44,209 bases of DNA from Burkholderiales bacterium (lineage in GTDB: Bacteria > Pseudomonadota > Gammaproteobacteria > Burkholderiales > Burkholderiaceae_C). Shown here piece after piece: positions 1-9,275 of this stretch. The position numbers were made by a program, and so were the translations under genes. The stretch is from NCBI GenBank assembly GCA_019510465.1, contig JAEKKH010000150.1:1-44209 (forward strand), read 5' to 3'. Numbering within the stretch: position 1 is the first letter of the stretch; the number at the start of each line of letters is the position of its first letter. Below the pieces are notes generated by a model. That model made no database searches. It had not been told where the DNA came from and saw only the letters and a program-made list of their open reading frames with translations.

Positions 1-866
1 CGATCGTCCCCGCGCCGGTCGCCCCCGTTCCGGTCGCCGCCTTGCCAGGCGCGGCCGTCGCCGCGCGGCTGCGATGCGGACGGCGGTTGCTGGCCGGCAT
101 TGCCGCCGTAGCCGGCGTGGCCACCCGCGTAGCCGCCATTGCCGGCGTAGCCGCCGTTTGCAGGTTGAGTCCACTGCCCGTTGCCCTGCCACTGCCCGCC
201 TCCGGATGGCGGTTGCGGCTGCGGCTGCGGCTGCGGACGCGTGCCCGGGTTGCCTTGCGGCGGCAAGTAGCCCTGCGCCGAGCCCCACCGGATCCGGTTC
301 TGGCCATCGGGCGGGCCGCGGCGGTCGTGATCGTGCCCCCAGCGGCCCTGCTGCTGGCCGTACCACTCGCGCTGCGCGTTCCAGCGCTGCTGCTGTTCCC
401 AGCGCTGCTGCTCGAAGCGCTGGCGCTCGTAGCGGTCGCGCGCCACGCGGTCCTGCTCGAGCCACTGCTCGCGCGACCACGAGCGCTGCTCGGGCGACCA
501 GTTGCGGCGCATCACGTTGGCGCGGTACCAGCTGTCGTCGACGAAGTACACCGGTACGCCGATGGCACCGTAGTCGCGGCAGTACTGCGCCCAGTGCAGG
601 CGCTGGTATTCGGGCACCCACAGGTAGACGGGCGGCTGGTCGGTGGCATAGGCCGGATCGACCACCTCCTCCACGACCTGTCCATAACCGTTGTCAACCG
701 CCATGACCGGTTGCGGCGTGTAGACCATCGGCGGCTCGGCATAGCCGCCGATCGCGACGCGGCCGTAGACGCCGGGCTCGACGAACACCGACCACGACGC
801 CGCGTTCGCCAGCCCGGAGGCGGCGAACAGGGCGAAGCCGGCGGCGGCGACGAGGGTGCGTTTCAT
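1..866 (-). CDS. Secreted Gln/Gly-rich hypothetical protein (C-terminus cut by window edge)
   Basis: This ORF is not in the supplied track because it runs off the left edge; I read it on the minus strand from an ATG preceded by GGAG. The first 22 residues (MKRTLVAAAGFALFAASGLA...) look like a Sec signal peptide ending in ANA, so the protein is probably exported. Residues of about 70-115 carry a conserved-looking block (PVYLWVPEY, YCRDYGAIGVPVYFVDDSWY) that resembles secreted hypothetical proteins of Burkholderiales. After this come a Trp/Arg/Gln-rich stretch, a Pro-Gln repeat and a Gly-Tyr-Ala-Gly repeat, all low complexity. At least 288 codons are present and no stop is reached. The function is unknown; a cell-surface or periplasmic role is inference from the signal peptide. 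Confidence 0.75.
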   Translation of the reverse strand, partial: MKRTLVAAAGFALFAASGLANAASWSVFVEPGVYGRVAIGGYAEPPMVYTPQPVMAVDNGYGQVVEEVVDPAYATDQPPVYLWVPEYQRLHWAQYCRDYGAIGVPVYFVDDSWYRANVMRRNWSPEQRSWSREQWLEQDRVARDRYERQRFEQQRWEQQQRWNAQREWYGQQQGRWGHDHDRRGPPDGQNRIRWGSAQGYLPPQGNPGTRPQPQPQPQPPSGGGQWQGNGQWTQPANGGYAGNGGYAGGHAGYGGNAGQQPPSASQPRGDGRAWQGGDRNGGDRRGDD

Positions 867-1134
867 GAGGGGCTCCATGTTAAATGGGGTGCACCGTTTC
901 AACGCGGTCAGCTTGGCGACAGTTGTCAGCAGCCCGAGTAAAGCCCAGCAACATTGCGCACACATGCCGCAACGACGGGTCGCGCGGGAAGGATCGATTT
1001 CCGTCGACCCGCGCGCAGTCGCGGGAACGCGCACCGGGCGGCGCCCCGGGGTGCTGCAACTGCGCTGTGCCCGGCTCGGCGCCGGATGGCAATCGGGAGA
1101 TCCGGCCCGTGACGCCGCGGCCACCCGGTCCTGG
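867..1134. other. Intergenic region between the secreted protein and dnaE
   Basis: About 270 bases lie between the start of the leftmost gene and the present stop of dnaE. The ORFs listed here (880-1092, 856-1242, 926-1138) have no recognisable homology and are treated as spurious. No tRNA or clear terminator was seen. A TTGAAA hexamer on the minus strand (902 to 897) is a possible -35, but the -10-like TAACAT lies only 14 bases away. Confidence 0.4.
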
Positions 1135-4100
1135 TCAAGAGTCATCCGGCCCGAGCCGCAGGATCCGCGCAGCCACCCGCGCTTGGCTCGGGACGGATCC
1201 CGCGACGCCACTTCGCTGCGCGCAGGATCCGATCAGTCGTAGACCACCTGCGGCGGCTGCGCCGGCATGATCTGCTTCCAGCGCGCCAGCGCGTCGTCGC
1301 TGGGCCAGAAGCGGCCCTGGTCGCCCAGGTCGCTTGGCCGGCCACTGCCTGACCAGCTCGGTGAGCGGCCCGATGTTGCCGTCCGCCTGCACCGAGAGGT
1401 AGCGGCCGAAGCGGGCGCGCGATGCGGCCAGGTCCCAGATCTGCGTGACGTTCAGCCGCAGGCCGCCGGTGAAGCGGTCGGGCTGCACCTTGCCCTGCAC
1501 CACCAGCAGTTCGTCGTCGCGCAGCGAATCGCGGTTGGCGTCCAGCAGCTCCTCGTTGGCCACCGCCTCGATGGATTCGGAGCGATCGTCCACCTTGAAG
1601 ATGGCGACGCGTCCGCGCTGGCCATTGATGATGCGCAGGTCGCTGACGATGCCGCACAGCACCTGCGGCTCGCGCGAGTCGATCAGGTCGGCGATGCGGC
1701 GCTTGCAGAACTTGCGCACCTCGGGCTCGTACTGGTCGAACATGTGGCCCGACAGGTAGAAGCCGATGGCGGTCTTCTCGAGCGTGAGCTTCTCGCGGAT
1801 GCTCCAGGGCTCGGTGGGCACCAGCGCGGGCTCCTGCGTGGACGCGCCGTGCTCGTCACCGCCGCCGAAGTCGAACAGGCCGCCCTGCTGCGCATGGGCC
1901 GCCTGCGCGTCGGCCCACTCGAAGGCCAGGCCCACGCTGGCCAGCGTGCTGGCGCGGTCGGGGTGCAGCGCATCGAAGGCGCCCGCCTTGACGAGCGCGT
2001 CGACCACGCGCTTGTTGACGCGCGAGCGGTCGACGCGCTTGGCGAAGTCGAAGATGCTGGCGAACGGACGCGCCACGTCGCTCTGCTCCGTGCGGCCCTC
2101 GCGCGCGGCCACGATGGCCTCCACCGCGCCCTGGCCGGTGCCCTTGACGGCGCCCAGGCCGTAGTGGATCAGCTTGTCGCCCGCCCGGCCGGGCGCGGGT
2201 TCGAAGCGATGCACGCAGATGTTGACGTCGGGCGGCGTGAACGTGATGCCGAACTGCTTGGCGTCGACCAGCAACACCTTGAGCTTGTCGGTGTCGCCCA
2301 TTTCGATGGTCATGTTCGCCGCGTAGAACTCGGCGGTGCAGTGGACCTTCAGCCAACCCGTGTGGTACGCGAGCAGCGAGTACGCGGCAGCGTGCGACTT
2401 GTTGAAGCCGTAGCCCGCGAACTTCTCCATCAGGTCGAAGATCTCGTCGGCCTGGGCAGTGCCGATGTTGTTCCTGGCGGCCCCTTCGCGGAAGATCTCG
2501 CGGTGCTCGGCCATCTCCTCGGCCTTCTTCTTGCCCATCGCCCGGCGCAGCATGTCGGCGCCGCCGAGCGAGTAGCCGCCCAGCACCTGGGCGGTCTGCA
2601 TCACCTGCTCCTGGTAGACCATGATGCCGTAGGTCTCGGAGAGCACCGGCTCGACCAGCGGGTGCGGGTACTCCACCGGCTCCTTGCCGTGCTTGCGCGC
2701 GACGAAGGTGGGGATCAGGTCCATCGGGCCGGGTCGGTACAGCGCATTCAGCGCGATGAGGTCTTCCAGGCGGCTGGGCTTGGCGTCGCGGAGCATGCCC
2801 TGCATGCCGCGCGATTCGAACTGGAACACGGCTTCCGTCAGGCCGTCGGAGAACAGGCGGTAGACCTTCGGGTCGTCCAGGGGCAATGTCTCGTACGAGA
2901 AGTTCTCGCGGCCCGGGCGGCGCGCCACGATGAAGTCCTTCGCGAGCTCCAGGATCGTCAGCGTGGCCAGGCCCAGGAAGTCGAACTTCACCAGGCCGAT
3001 CGCCTCGACGTCGTCCTTGTCGAACTGGCTCACCGCCGATTCGCTGCCGGGCTGCTGGTACAGCGGGCAGAAGTCGGTGATCTTGCCGGGCGCGATCAGC
3101 ACGCCGCCGGCGTGCATGCCGATGTTGCGGACGATGCCCTCCACGCGAGCCGCGAGCGCCAGCAGCTCGGCCACTTCCTCTTCCGCCTTCTCGCGCTGGT
3201 CGAGTTCGGGCGCCTCGAGGCGGGCATAGATGAGGCCGGGATCGGGCTTCTCGGGCACCTTCGCGAGCGTGACCGTCTTGCCAGGCGGCGCGGGGATCAG
3301 CTTGGCGATGGAGTCGACATGGCCGTAGCCCATGCCCAGCACGCGGCCGATGTCGCGCAGGGCCGCCTTCGCGGCCATCGTGCCGAAGGTCGCGATCTGG
3401 CTGACGGCCGCGCGGCCGTACTTGTCCTTCACGTACTCGATGACGCGGTCGCGGTTGCCCTGGCAGAAGTCGACGTCGAAGTCGGGCATGGACACCCGCT
3501 CCGGGTTCAGGAAGCGCTCGAACAGCAGCTTGTACTGCAACGGATCGAGGTCGGTGATCTTGAGCACGTAGGCCACCAGCGAACCGGCGCCCGAGCCCCG
3601 GCCCGGGCCGACCGGGCAGCCGTTGGCCTTGGCCCATTTGATGAAGTCCGACACGATCAGGAAGTAGCCCGGGAAGCCCATGTTCAGGATCGTCTTGATC
3701 TCGAACTCGAGCCGCTCGATGTATTCCGGACGCTTCGCGTCGCGCACGGCGACGTCGGCATAGAGCAGCGCGAGGCGATCCTCCAGGCCCTCGAAGCTGA
3801 GCTGGCGGAAGTAGTCGTCCATCGGCATGGCCGAGCCGTCGGCCAGGATGGGCGTGGGGAAGTCGGGCAGGTAGTTCTTGCCCATCGCCAGCGTGAGGTT
3901 GCAGCGGCGAGCGATCTCCACCGTGTTGGCGATGGCCGACGGGATGTCGGCGAACAGCGCCTCCATCTCGGACTGGCCCTTGAAGTACTGGTCGCGCGAG
4001 AAGCGCTTGACGCGGCGCGGGTTGGCCAGCGTCTCGCCCTCGGCGATGCACACGCGGGCCTCGTGCGCGTCGAAGTCGTCCGGGTCGAGGAACTGCACCG

Positions 4101-4698
4101 GGTGCGTGGCGACCACGGGCAGCTGCAGCCTGGCGGCGAGCGGCACCGTGGCGCGGACGTGGGGCTCGTGATTGGGCAGCCCGGCGCGCTGCAGCTCGAG
4201 GTAGAAGCGACCCGGGAAGATGCGCGCGAGCTCCAGCGCCGCGGCCTCGGCTCGCGGCGTGTCGCCCGCGAGCAGCGCCTGGCCGACGACGCCGTGGTCG
4301 GCGCCGGACAGCGCGATCATGCCTTCGCCCAGTTCCTCCAGCCAGTCCCAGCGCACCCAGGCCTGCGCGCGCTGCACGTTCCTCGTCCAGCTGCGGCCCA
4401 GCAGCTCGCACAGGTTGAGGTAGCCCTGGCGGCTCTGCACCAGGAGCGCGAGGCGCGTGGGCACGCGGTCGGCGGCGTCGGGCAGCGGGTCCATCCACAC
4501 GTCGACGCCCACCACGGGCTTGACGCCCTTGCCGCGGCAGGCCTTGTAGAACTTGACGGCGCCGAACAGGTTGGACAGATCGGTGATGCCGAGAGCCACC
4601 TGCCCGTCGCCCTTGGCCGCTGCCGCCACGTCGTCGATGCGTAGCGTGCCGTCGACGACGGAGAATTCGGTATGGGTGCGCAGGTGAACGAAAGCCAT
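1135..4698 (-). CDS. dnaE: DNA polymerase III subunit alpha, with aberrant frameshifted C-terminus
   Basis: This is the replicative polymerase. An N-terminal PHP domain (MAFVHLRTHTEFSVVDG at 1-17) is followed by the C-family polymerase core, with GPGRGSGAGS near 365 and the catalytic PDFDVDF at 405-411 (Asp407, Asp409). A third acidic site is in the KFDFLGL motif, followed by the fingers, helix-hairpin-helix and an OB-fold region. The longer ORF start at 4869 is rejected, because homology starts at MAFVHL (4698) and a TACAAT hexamer ends six bases before this ATG. After ELVRQWPAKR the frame is lost. The normal ending (LGDQGRFWPSDDALARW ... QVVYD, stop) is readable in another frame, ending at 1233. 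About 25 residues seem to be missing at the junction near 1335. The ORF as it stands makes 1187 residues with a scrambled tail, in the part of alpha that contacts tau in E. coli. Confidence 0.93.
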   Translation of the reverse strand: MAFVHLRTHTEFSVVDGTLRIDDVAAAAKGDGQVALGITDLSNLFGAVKFYKACRGKGVKPVVGVDVWMDPLPDAADRVPTRLALLVQSRQGYLNLCELLGRSWTRNVQRAQAWVRWDWLEELGEGMIALSGADHGVVGQALLAGDTPRAEAAALELARIFPGRFYLELQRAGLPNHEPHVRATVPLAARLQLPVVATHPVQFLDPDDFDAHEARVCIAEGETLANPRRVKRFSRDQYFKGQSEMEALFADIPSAIANTVEIARRCNLTLAMGKNYLPDFPTPILADGSAMPMDDYFRQLSFEGLEDRLALLYADVAVRDAKRPEYIERLEFEIKTILNMGFPGYFLIVSDFIKWAKANGCPVGPGRGSGAGSLVAYVLKITDLDPLQYKLLFERFLNPERVSMPDFDVDFCQGNRDRVIEYVKDKYGRAAVSQIATFGTMAAKAALRDIGRVLGMGYGHVDSIAKLIPAPPGKTVTLAKVPEKPDPGLIYARLEAPELDQREKAEEEVAELLALAARVEGIVRNIGMHAGGVLIAPGKITDFCPLYQQPGSESAVSQFDKDDVEAIGLVKFDFLGLATLTILELAKDFIVARRPGRENFSYETLPLDDPKVYRLFSDGLTEAVFQFESRGMQGMLRDAKPSRLEDLIALNALYRPGPMDLIPTFVARKHGKEPVEYPHPLVEPVLSETYGIMVYQEQVMQTAQVLGGYSLGGADMLRRAMGKKKAEEMAEHREIFREGAARNNIGTAQADEIFDLMEKFAGYGFNKSHAAAYSLLAYHTGWLKVHCTAEFYAANMTIEMGDTDKLKVLLVDAKQFGITFTPPDVNICVHRFEPAPGRAGDKLIHYGLGAVKGTGQGAVEAIVAAREGRTEQSDVARPFASIFDFAKRVDRSRVNKRVVDALVKAGAFDALHPDRASTLASVGLAFEWADAQAAHAQQGGLFDFGGGDEHGASTQEPALVPTEPWSIREKLTLEKTAIGFYLSGHMFDQYEPEVRKFCKRRIADLIDSREPQVLCGIVSDLRIINGQRGRVAIFKVDDRSESIEAVANEELLDANRDSLRDDELLVVQGKVQPDRFTGGLRLNVTQIWDLAASRARFGRYLSVQADGNIGPLTELVRQWPAKRPGRPGPLLAQRRRAGALEADHAGAAAAGGLRLIGSCAQRSGVAGSVPSQARVAARILRLGPDDS

Positions 4699-4704
4699 GC
4701 CCGG

Positions 4705-4710
4705 ATTGTA
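4705..4710 (-). promoter_or_regulatory. Candidate -10 of a leaderless dnaE transcript
   Basis: TACAAT on the minus strand is followed by six bases (CCGGGC) and then the dnaE ATG. Transcription would start at or within a base or two of the start codon. No good -35 is visible and there is no Shine-Dalgarno sequence. Confidence 0.45.
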
Positions 4711-4846
4711 GGGAGCCGGGCGGCCGCCGCCCCGCGCGGAATGCGCACTTTCGGGCCCGGAATCCGTGCTAGGAAACCCACGCGCCGCGTGCATCATGGG
4801 GCCGGGTGAAAATATGCCTCCCGCGCCGCGCGGCTCCCGACCTGAC

Positions 4847-5629
4847 ATGCCCTTCCTGAACATCTCCACCTACCGCTTCGTCGCGCTGGACGGCCTGCCC
4901 GCGCTGCGCGACCGCCTCGAGGCGAGCGCCGCCGCGGCCGGCCTGAAGGGCACGCTGCTGCTCGCCCGCGAGGGCATCAACCTGTTCATGGCCGGCCAGG
5001 AGCACGCGCTGCGCGCCTGGGTCGCCGGCGCGCTGCGCGCCGAGCCCCCGTTCGCGGGCCTGCCCACCAAAGACAGCTTCAGCGACACGATGCCGTTCAG
5101 GCGCCTGAAGGTGAAGGTCAGGAACGAGCTGATCCGCATGAACCATCCCACCATCAAGCCGCAGGACGGGCGCGCCGCCTCGGTGGCACCGGCCACGCTC
5201 GCGCGCTGGCTCGCGCAGGGCCATGACGACGATGGCCGCGCGGTGGCGCTGCTCGACACCCGCAACGCGTTCGAGGTCGATGCCGGCAGCTTCGAGGCCA
5301 CGCACGACTGGCGCATCGCCAAGTTCAGCGATTTCCCGGCCGCCTTCGACGCGCATCGCGCCGAGCTCGCGGGCAAGACGGTGGTGAGCTTCTGCACCGG
5401 CGGCATCCGCTGCGAGAAGGCGGCGCTGTACATGCGCGAACGCGGCCTGCCCGACGTCCTGCAGCTCGAGGGCGGCATCCTCGGCTACTTCGCGGCCACG
5501 GCCGGCGCGGCGCCCGGCTGGCGCGGCGAGTGCTTCGTGTTCGACGAGCGCCGCACGGTCGATCCCGGCCTCGTCCCGGGCGATCCGCCGCCGTGCGAGC
5601 GTCCCCCGGCCGTGGCGGAGCCGCACTGA
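4847..5629 (+). CDS. trhO: tRNA uridine(34) hydroxylase, rhodanese-domain family (TrhO/YceA)
   Basis: The 260-residue protein has the TrhO layout: an N-terminal acylphosphatase-like domain (MPFLNISTYRF, GTLLLAREGINLFMAG) and a rhodanese domain with LLDTRNAFEVDAG near 136-147 and the active-site loop FCTGGIRCEK (Cys183, Cys189). Family members hydroxylate uridine 34 of certain tRNAs, using prephenate-independent chemistry and O2. The track's start at 4766 would add 27 residues. I chose 4847 because homology begins at MPFLNIS, although ATG 4814 is also in frame. It is divergent from dnaE, and its stop is one base from the next ATG, so it is translationally linked to the hydrolase gene. Confidence 0.88.
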   Translation: MPFLNISTYRFVALDGLPALRDRLEASAAAAGLKGTLLLAREGINLFMAGQEHALRAWVAGALRAEPPFAGLPTKDSFSDTMPFRRLKVKVRNELIRMNHPTIKPQDGRAASVAPATLARWLAQGHDDDGRAVALLDTRNAFEVDAGSFEATHDWRIAKFSDFPAAFDAHRAELAGKTVVSFCTGGIRCEKAALYMRERGLPDVLQLEGGILGYFAATAGAAPGWRGECFVFDERRTVDPGLVPGDPPPCERPPAVAEPH

Positions 5630-5630
5630 C

Positions 5631-6668
5631 ATGCAGGCACTCGTCCGCGCCTTCGGCCTGCTGCTGATGCTCACGGCACTGGCCGTCACGCTCGCGCACG
5701 CGCCTGACCGCAGCGTCGACAGCCTGGTCACGCGCTGGGCGCCGCCGCCGTCGGACTTCATGTACGTGAAGGGCCAGTTCGTGCATTTCCGCGACGAGGG
5801 CCCGAAGAACGACCCGCTGCCGCTGGTGCTGGTCCACGGCACGGCGGCCAGCCTGCATACCTGGCAGGGCTGGGTGGGCGACTTGCGGGCCCGCAAGCGC
5901 GTCGTCACCTTCGACCTGCCGGGCTTCGGCCTCACCGGGCCGTTCACGGGCCAGTATCCGGCCGGCGACTACCGTGCCGACAACCTGGCCCGCTTCACGC
6001 TCGACTTCCTCGACGCCCTGCACGTGCAGCGCTTCGCCATCGGCGGCAACTCGCTCGGCGGCGAAGTGGCATGGCGCGTCGCGGCGCTGGCGCCGTCGCG
6101 CGTCGACCGGCTGATCCTTGTCGACGCCACCGGCTACGCCTTCGCGCCCGAGCACGTCCCCGTCGGCTTCCAGCTGGCGCGCGTGAAGGGACTCAACCGG
6201 CTCGGCGAGTTCCTGACGCCGCGCTCGGTGGTCGAGGACAGCGTGCGCGACGTGTACGGCGATCCGTCGCGCGTCACCGGCGCACTGGTCGACCGCTACT
6301 TCGAGATGATGATGCGCGAGGGCAACCGCCACGCGCTGAACCTGCGCATGGAGGTGATCGCCCGCGACCTCGCGCCCGAACGCATCCGCACGCTGAAGCT
6401 GCCCGCGCTGATCCTGTGGGGCGGGAAGGACCGCCTCGTGCCGCCCGCCAACGCCGAGCACTTCCACGCCGACATCGCCGGCAGCCGGCTGGTCGTCTTT
6501 CCCACGCTGGGTCACGTGCCGCAGGAGGAGGACGCGCCGCAGAGCGTCGCGCCGGTGCGCGCCTTCCTGGGCCTCGACCCCGCCTCCGGCGCCGCGTCCG
6601 CGCCGTCCCCGGCGCCCGCCGCGTCCCCCGTGACGTCCGCCGCGGCCACCGCCTCGGAGCCCGCATGA
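5631..6668 (+). CDS. Membrane-anchored or exported alpha/beta hydrolase
   Basis: The protein has 345 residues. An N-terminal hydrophobic segment (residues 5-24) is a signal peptide or signal anchor. The alpha/beta hydrolase fold follows, with oxyanion motif LVHGTAAS (67-74), nucleophile elbow GGNSLGGE (Ser141), acid in GGKDRLVPP (Asp267) and base in LGHVPQEED (His295), so the triad is complete. The last 30 residues are an Ala/Pro/Ser-rich tail. The substrate cannot be deduced; esterases, haloperoxidase-like enzymes and C-C bond hydrolases share this fold. It starts one base after trhO stops, which suggests a common transcript but no known functional link. Confidence 0.85.
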   Translation: MQALVRAFGLLLMLTALAVTLAHAPDRSVDSLVTRWAPPPSDFMYVKGQFVHFRDEGPKNDPLPLVLVHGTAASLHTWQGWVGDLRARKRVVTFDLPGFGLTGPFTGQYPAGDYRADNLARFTLDFLDALHVQRFAIGGNSLGGEVAWRVAALAPSRVDRLILVDATGYAFAPEHVPVGFQLARVKGLNRLGEFLTPRSVVEDSVRDVYGDPSRVTGALVDRYFEMMMREGNRHALNLRMEVIARDLAPERIRTLKLPALILWGGKDRLVPPANAEHFHADIAGSRLVVFPTLGHVPQEEDAPQSVAPVRAFLGLDPASGAASAPSPAPAASPVTSAAATASEPA

Positions 6669-6795
6669 GTCCGCGCGTCCCGGCATGTTCCAGCACCCGC
6701 GGCGCGCGACGCGCCTGCGGGTGCCCGTGCGGCCGCTCGGTCCGCTCCGCCGGGCCTTCTCCACGCACCGCAGTCCCCAGGACGAAGGCCCGCCC

Positions 6796-7797
6796 ATGAG
6801 CACCGACCGCCGCTTCGCCCTCACGCCCGAGGCGCTCACGATGATGGACACCATCGCCCGCACCGGCAGCTTCGCCGCCGCCGCGCGCGAGCTCGGCAAG
6901 GTGCCGTCGGCCCTCACCTACAGCGTGCGCCAGCTGGAGGACGCACTCGACGTGCTGCTGTTCGACCGCAGCTCCCGCCAGGCCAGGCTCACGGCCGCCG
7001 GCACCGAGCTCCTGAACGAGGGCCGACGCCTGCTGGCCGAGATGGATGCCGTCGCCAACCGGGTGCACCGCGTGTCCACCGGCTGGGAGACGCAGCTGAC
7101 CATCGCCGCCGACGCCGTGGTCTCGCGCCAGACGCTGTTCGAGCTGTGCGAGGCGTTCTACGCGCTGCGCCCGCCCGAGCTGCACGACGGGGCCGGGCCA
7201 GGAACGCGCCTGCGCCTGCGCACCGAGGTGCTGGCCGGCACCGTGGAAGCCCTGCTTCTGGGTTCGGCCGACCTCGCCATCGGCCTGCCCTCCGACACGC
7301 TGGCGCCCGCGGGCATCGAGATGCGGCCGCTCGGCGACGCGCCCTTCGTGTACGTGGTCGCGCCGCACCATCCGCTCGCCAGGGCGCAGGAGCCGCTCAG
7401 CGATGCGCTGCTGCGCCAGCATCGCGGCGTCGCGGTCGCGGACTCGGCGCAGCGCATGTCGCCGATCACCGTCAACATCCAGCCCGGCCAGGACGTGCTG
7501 ACCGTCAGCAGCATGCAGGCCAAGCTCGAGGCGCAGATGATGGGCCTGGGCGTCGGCTTCCTGCCCGAGGTGCTGGTGCGCGAGCACGTGACCGCCGGGC
7601 GGCTGGTCATCAAGGAGGTGGCGCGTCAGCGCATGACGGCCAGCCTGTCGTACGGCTGGCGCAGCGCTGCGGCGCCGCAGCCGCAGAAGGCACCGCAGGG
7701 GCTGGCGCTGCAATGGTGGCTGCAACAGCTCGAGAGCCCGACCACGCGCTCGGCGCTGCTGCTGCGCGGCGGCCCCTGCCCGCCGACGTCGTCGTGA
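6796..7797 (+). CDS. LysR-family transcriptional regulator
   Basis: The 333-residue protein starts with the LysR winged helix-turn-helix ([39 protein letters not shown], residues about 8-65). The linker helix and a type 2 periplasmic-binding-like effector domain (about 90-300) follow. The track start at 6685 adds 37 residues that resemble no LysR protein. ATG 6796 has GAAGG about nine bases upstream and places the HTH correctly. It lies 127 bases after the hydrolase gene and 52 bases before gluQ on the same strand. LysR regulators often control a divergent gene, but there is none here, so the target is unknown. The last 20 residues are divergent and may be disordered. Confidence 0.88.
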   Translation: MSTDRRFALTPEALTMMDTIARTGSFAAAARELGKVPSALTYSVRQLEDALDVLLFDRSSRQARLTAAGTELLNEGRRLLAEMDAVANRVHRVSTGWETQLTIAADAVVSRQTLFELCEAFYALRPPELHDGAGPGTRLRLRTEVLAGTVEALLLGSADLAIGLPSDTLAPAGIEMRPLGDAPFVYVVAPHHPLARAQEPLSDALLRQHRGVAVADSAQRMSPITVNIQPGQDVLTVSSMQAKLEAQMMGLGVGFLPEVLVREHVTAGRLVIKEVARQRMTASLSYGWRSAAAPQPQKAPQGLALQWWLQQLESPTTRSALLLRGGPCPPTSS

Positions 7798-7849
7798 GCC
7801 GCGTCCTTCCCGCGCCTGCCATCGACTCGCCGCGGTTGCCGCAAGCGCA

Positions 7850-9223
7850 ATGACCTACATCGGCCGCTTCGCGCCCTCGCCCACCGGCCTGCTGCACGCC
7901 GGCTCGCTGGTGGCCGCGCTCGCCAGCTGGCTCGACGCGCGCGCGCACGGCGGCACCTGGCTGGTGCGCATCGAGAACGTCGACACGCCGCGCTGCGTGC
8001 CCGACGCCGACACCGGCATCCTGGCGCAGCTGGCCGCGCTCGGCATGGCGCCCGATGCCGCGCCCGTCTGGCAGTCGCGCCGCGGCGCGCGCTACGAGGC
8101 CGCGCTCGCGCAGCTCAAGCGCGCCGGCTGGGCCTACCCGTGCGTCTGCTCGCGCTCCGACATCGCCGCCGCGCTCGCACGCGCGGGCGTCCCGCACGCC
8201 GCGCACGTCGAGCGCGTGTACCCGGGCACGTGCCGGCCGCCGACGCTGGCGTCCACCGATGTCGAACCCGCGGTCCCGCCCCGGCGCGCGCCCGCCTGGC
8301 GCATGCGCACCCGCACGCCCGAGGGCGCGGACATCGTCATCGACTGGCGCGACCGCCTGCTCGGCCACCAGCGCCAGGATGTCGCGCAGGCGGTCGGCGA
8401 CTTCGTGCTCAAGCGCGCCGACGGGTTGTGGGCCTACCAGCTGGCGGTGGTGGTCGACGACGCCGCACAGGGCATCACCGACGTCGTGCGAGGCGAGGAT
8501 CTCGCCGACAACACGGCGCGCCAGATCCACCTGCAGCGCACGCTCGGCCTGCCGACGCCACGCTACCTGCACACGCCGCTGGTGTATGCCGACGATGGCC
8601 AGAAGCTGTCCAAGCAGACCGGCGCGCGGCCGCTGGCGCTGCGCAGCGACGTCGACGCGGTGCATGCGCTGCGCCGCGCGGCCCGGGTGCTCGGATTGCC
8701 CGCCGCGCTGCACGATGGCAGCGACCATTGCGAGACGCCGTCGAGCTGGCTCGCGAAGGCGGTGCCCGCCTGGGCCCAGAGGCTGCGCGCGGTCGGTGGC
8801 ATGATCGCTGCCTCCGCGGCGCCCGCGGCGTCGTCCGACCACCTCAACCAGAGCGAAGCCAACATGACCACCACCCCCTCCGGCCTGCAATACGAAGACA
8901 CCCAGGTCGGTGACGGCCCCGTCGCCAAGGCCGGCCAGTCCGTGACCGTGCACTACACGGGCTGGCTGTCCGATCCGTCCGCGCCGAACGGTCGCGGCCA
9001 GAAGTTCGACTCCAGCAAGGATCGCGGCCAGCCCTTCGTGTTCGGCCTCGGCCAGGGCATGGTCATCAAGGGCTGGGACGAAGGCGTGGCCGGCATGGCC
9101 GCCGGCGGCACCCGCGTCCTGACGATCCCGCCGGAACTCGGCTACGGCGCGCGCGGCGCCGGCGGCGTCATTCCGCCGAACGCCACGCTGGTGTTCGAGG
9201 TCGACCTGATCTCGTCCAAATAA
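7850..9223 (+). CDS. gluQ: Glutamyl-Q tRNA(Asp) synthetase fused in frame to FKBP-type prolyl isomerase
   Basis: Residues 1-300 are GluQ, which attaches glutamate to queuosine at position 34 of tRNA(Asp). Seen are [14 protein letters not shown] (HIGH-type signature), zinc ligands Cys98, Cys100 and Cys128, and KLSKQ (residues 252-256) replacing KMSKS. No stop codon follows. The frame runs through about 30 Ala/Ser-rich residues into [18 protein letters not shown], the normal start of a small cytoplasmic FKBP (residues 339-457), with [26 protein letters not shown] and [17 protein letters not shown]. The ORF therefore encodes a 457-residue fusion. The FKBP may also be translated alone from ATG 8864. 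Whether the fusion is real or caused by a lost stop or sequence error cannot be decided here. Confidence 0.85.
   Translation: MTYIGRFAPSPTGLLHAGSLVAALASWLDARAHGGTWLVRIENVDTPRCVPDADTGILAQLAALGMAPDAAPVWQSRRGARYEAALAQLKRAGWAYPCVCSRSDIAAALARAGVPHAAHVERVYPGTCRPPTLASTDVEPAVPPRRAPAWRMRTRTPEGADIVIDWRDRLLGHQRQDVAQAVGDFVLKRADGLWAYQLAVVVDDAAQGITDVVRGEDLADNTARQIHLQRTLGLPTPRYLHTPLVYADDGQKLSKQTGARPLALRSDVDAVHALRRAARVLGLPAALHDGSDHCETPSSWLAKAVPAWAQRLRAVGGMIAASAAPAASSDHLNQSEANMTTTPSGLQYEDTQVGDGPVAKAGQSVTVHYTGWLSDPSAPNGRGQKFDSSKDRGQPFVFGLGQGMVIKGWDEGVAGMAAGGTRVLTIPPELGYGARGAGGVIPPNATLVFEVDLISSK
8864..9223 (+). CDS. FKBP-type peptidyl-prolyl cis-trans isomerase (probable independent start inside the gluQ ORF)
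   Basis: Starting at ATG 8864 this region encodes 119 residues, the usual length of stand-alone bacterial FKBPs, with every core motif ([40 protein letters not shown]). It shares the reading frame of gluQ. A weak ribosome site (GAGCGAAG) precedes the ATG, and TGGCATGATCGC about 65 bases upstream resembles an extended -10. Prolyl isomerisation by this family assists folding in the cytoplasm. I list it separately because an independent protein is the more conservative reading of the locus. Confidence 0.7.
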   Translation: MTTTPSGLQYEDTQVGDGPVAKAGQSVTVHYTGWLSDPSAPNGRGQKFDSSKDRGQPFVFGLGQGMVIKGWDEGVAGMAAGGTRVLTIPPELGYGARGAGGVIPPNATLVFEVDLISSK

Positions 9224-9224
9224 C

Positions 9225-9242
9225 GTTCATCGCCGATTTCCG
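9225..9242 (+). repeat. Left 18-bp inverted repeat
   Basis: GTTCATCGCCGATTTCCG is identical to the reverse complement of 9623-9640. The match stops after 18 bases on both sides. Confidence 0.85.
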
Positions 9243-9275
9243 CGGGCCGCCGGGGCCATGGGTCAATCGCCCGCT

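Noticed and set aside
1267-4644. A 1125-residue plus-strand ORF opposite dnaE
   Set aside because: It is the antisense shadow of dnaE in very GC-rich DNA; the translation is repetitive in Arg, Ala, Leu and Val and shows no domain.
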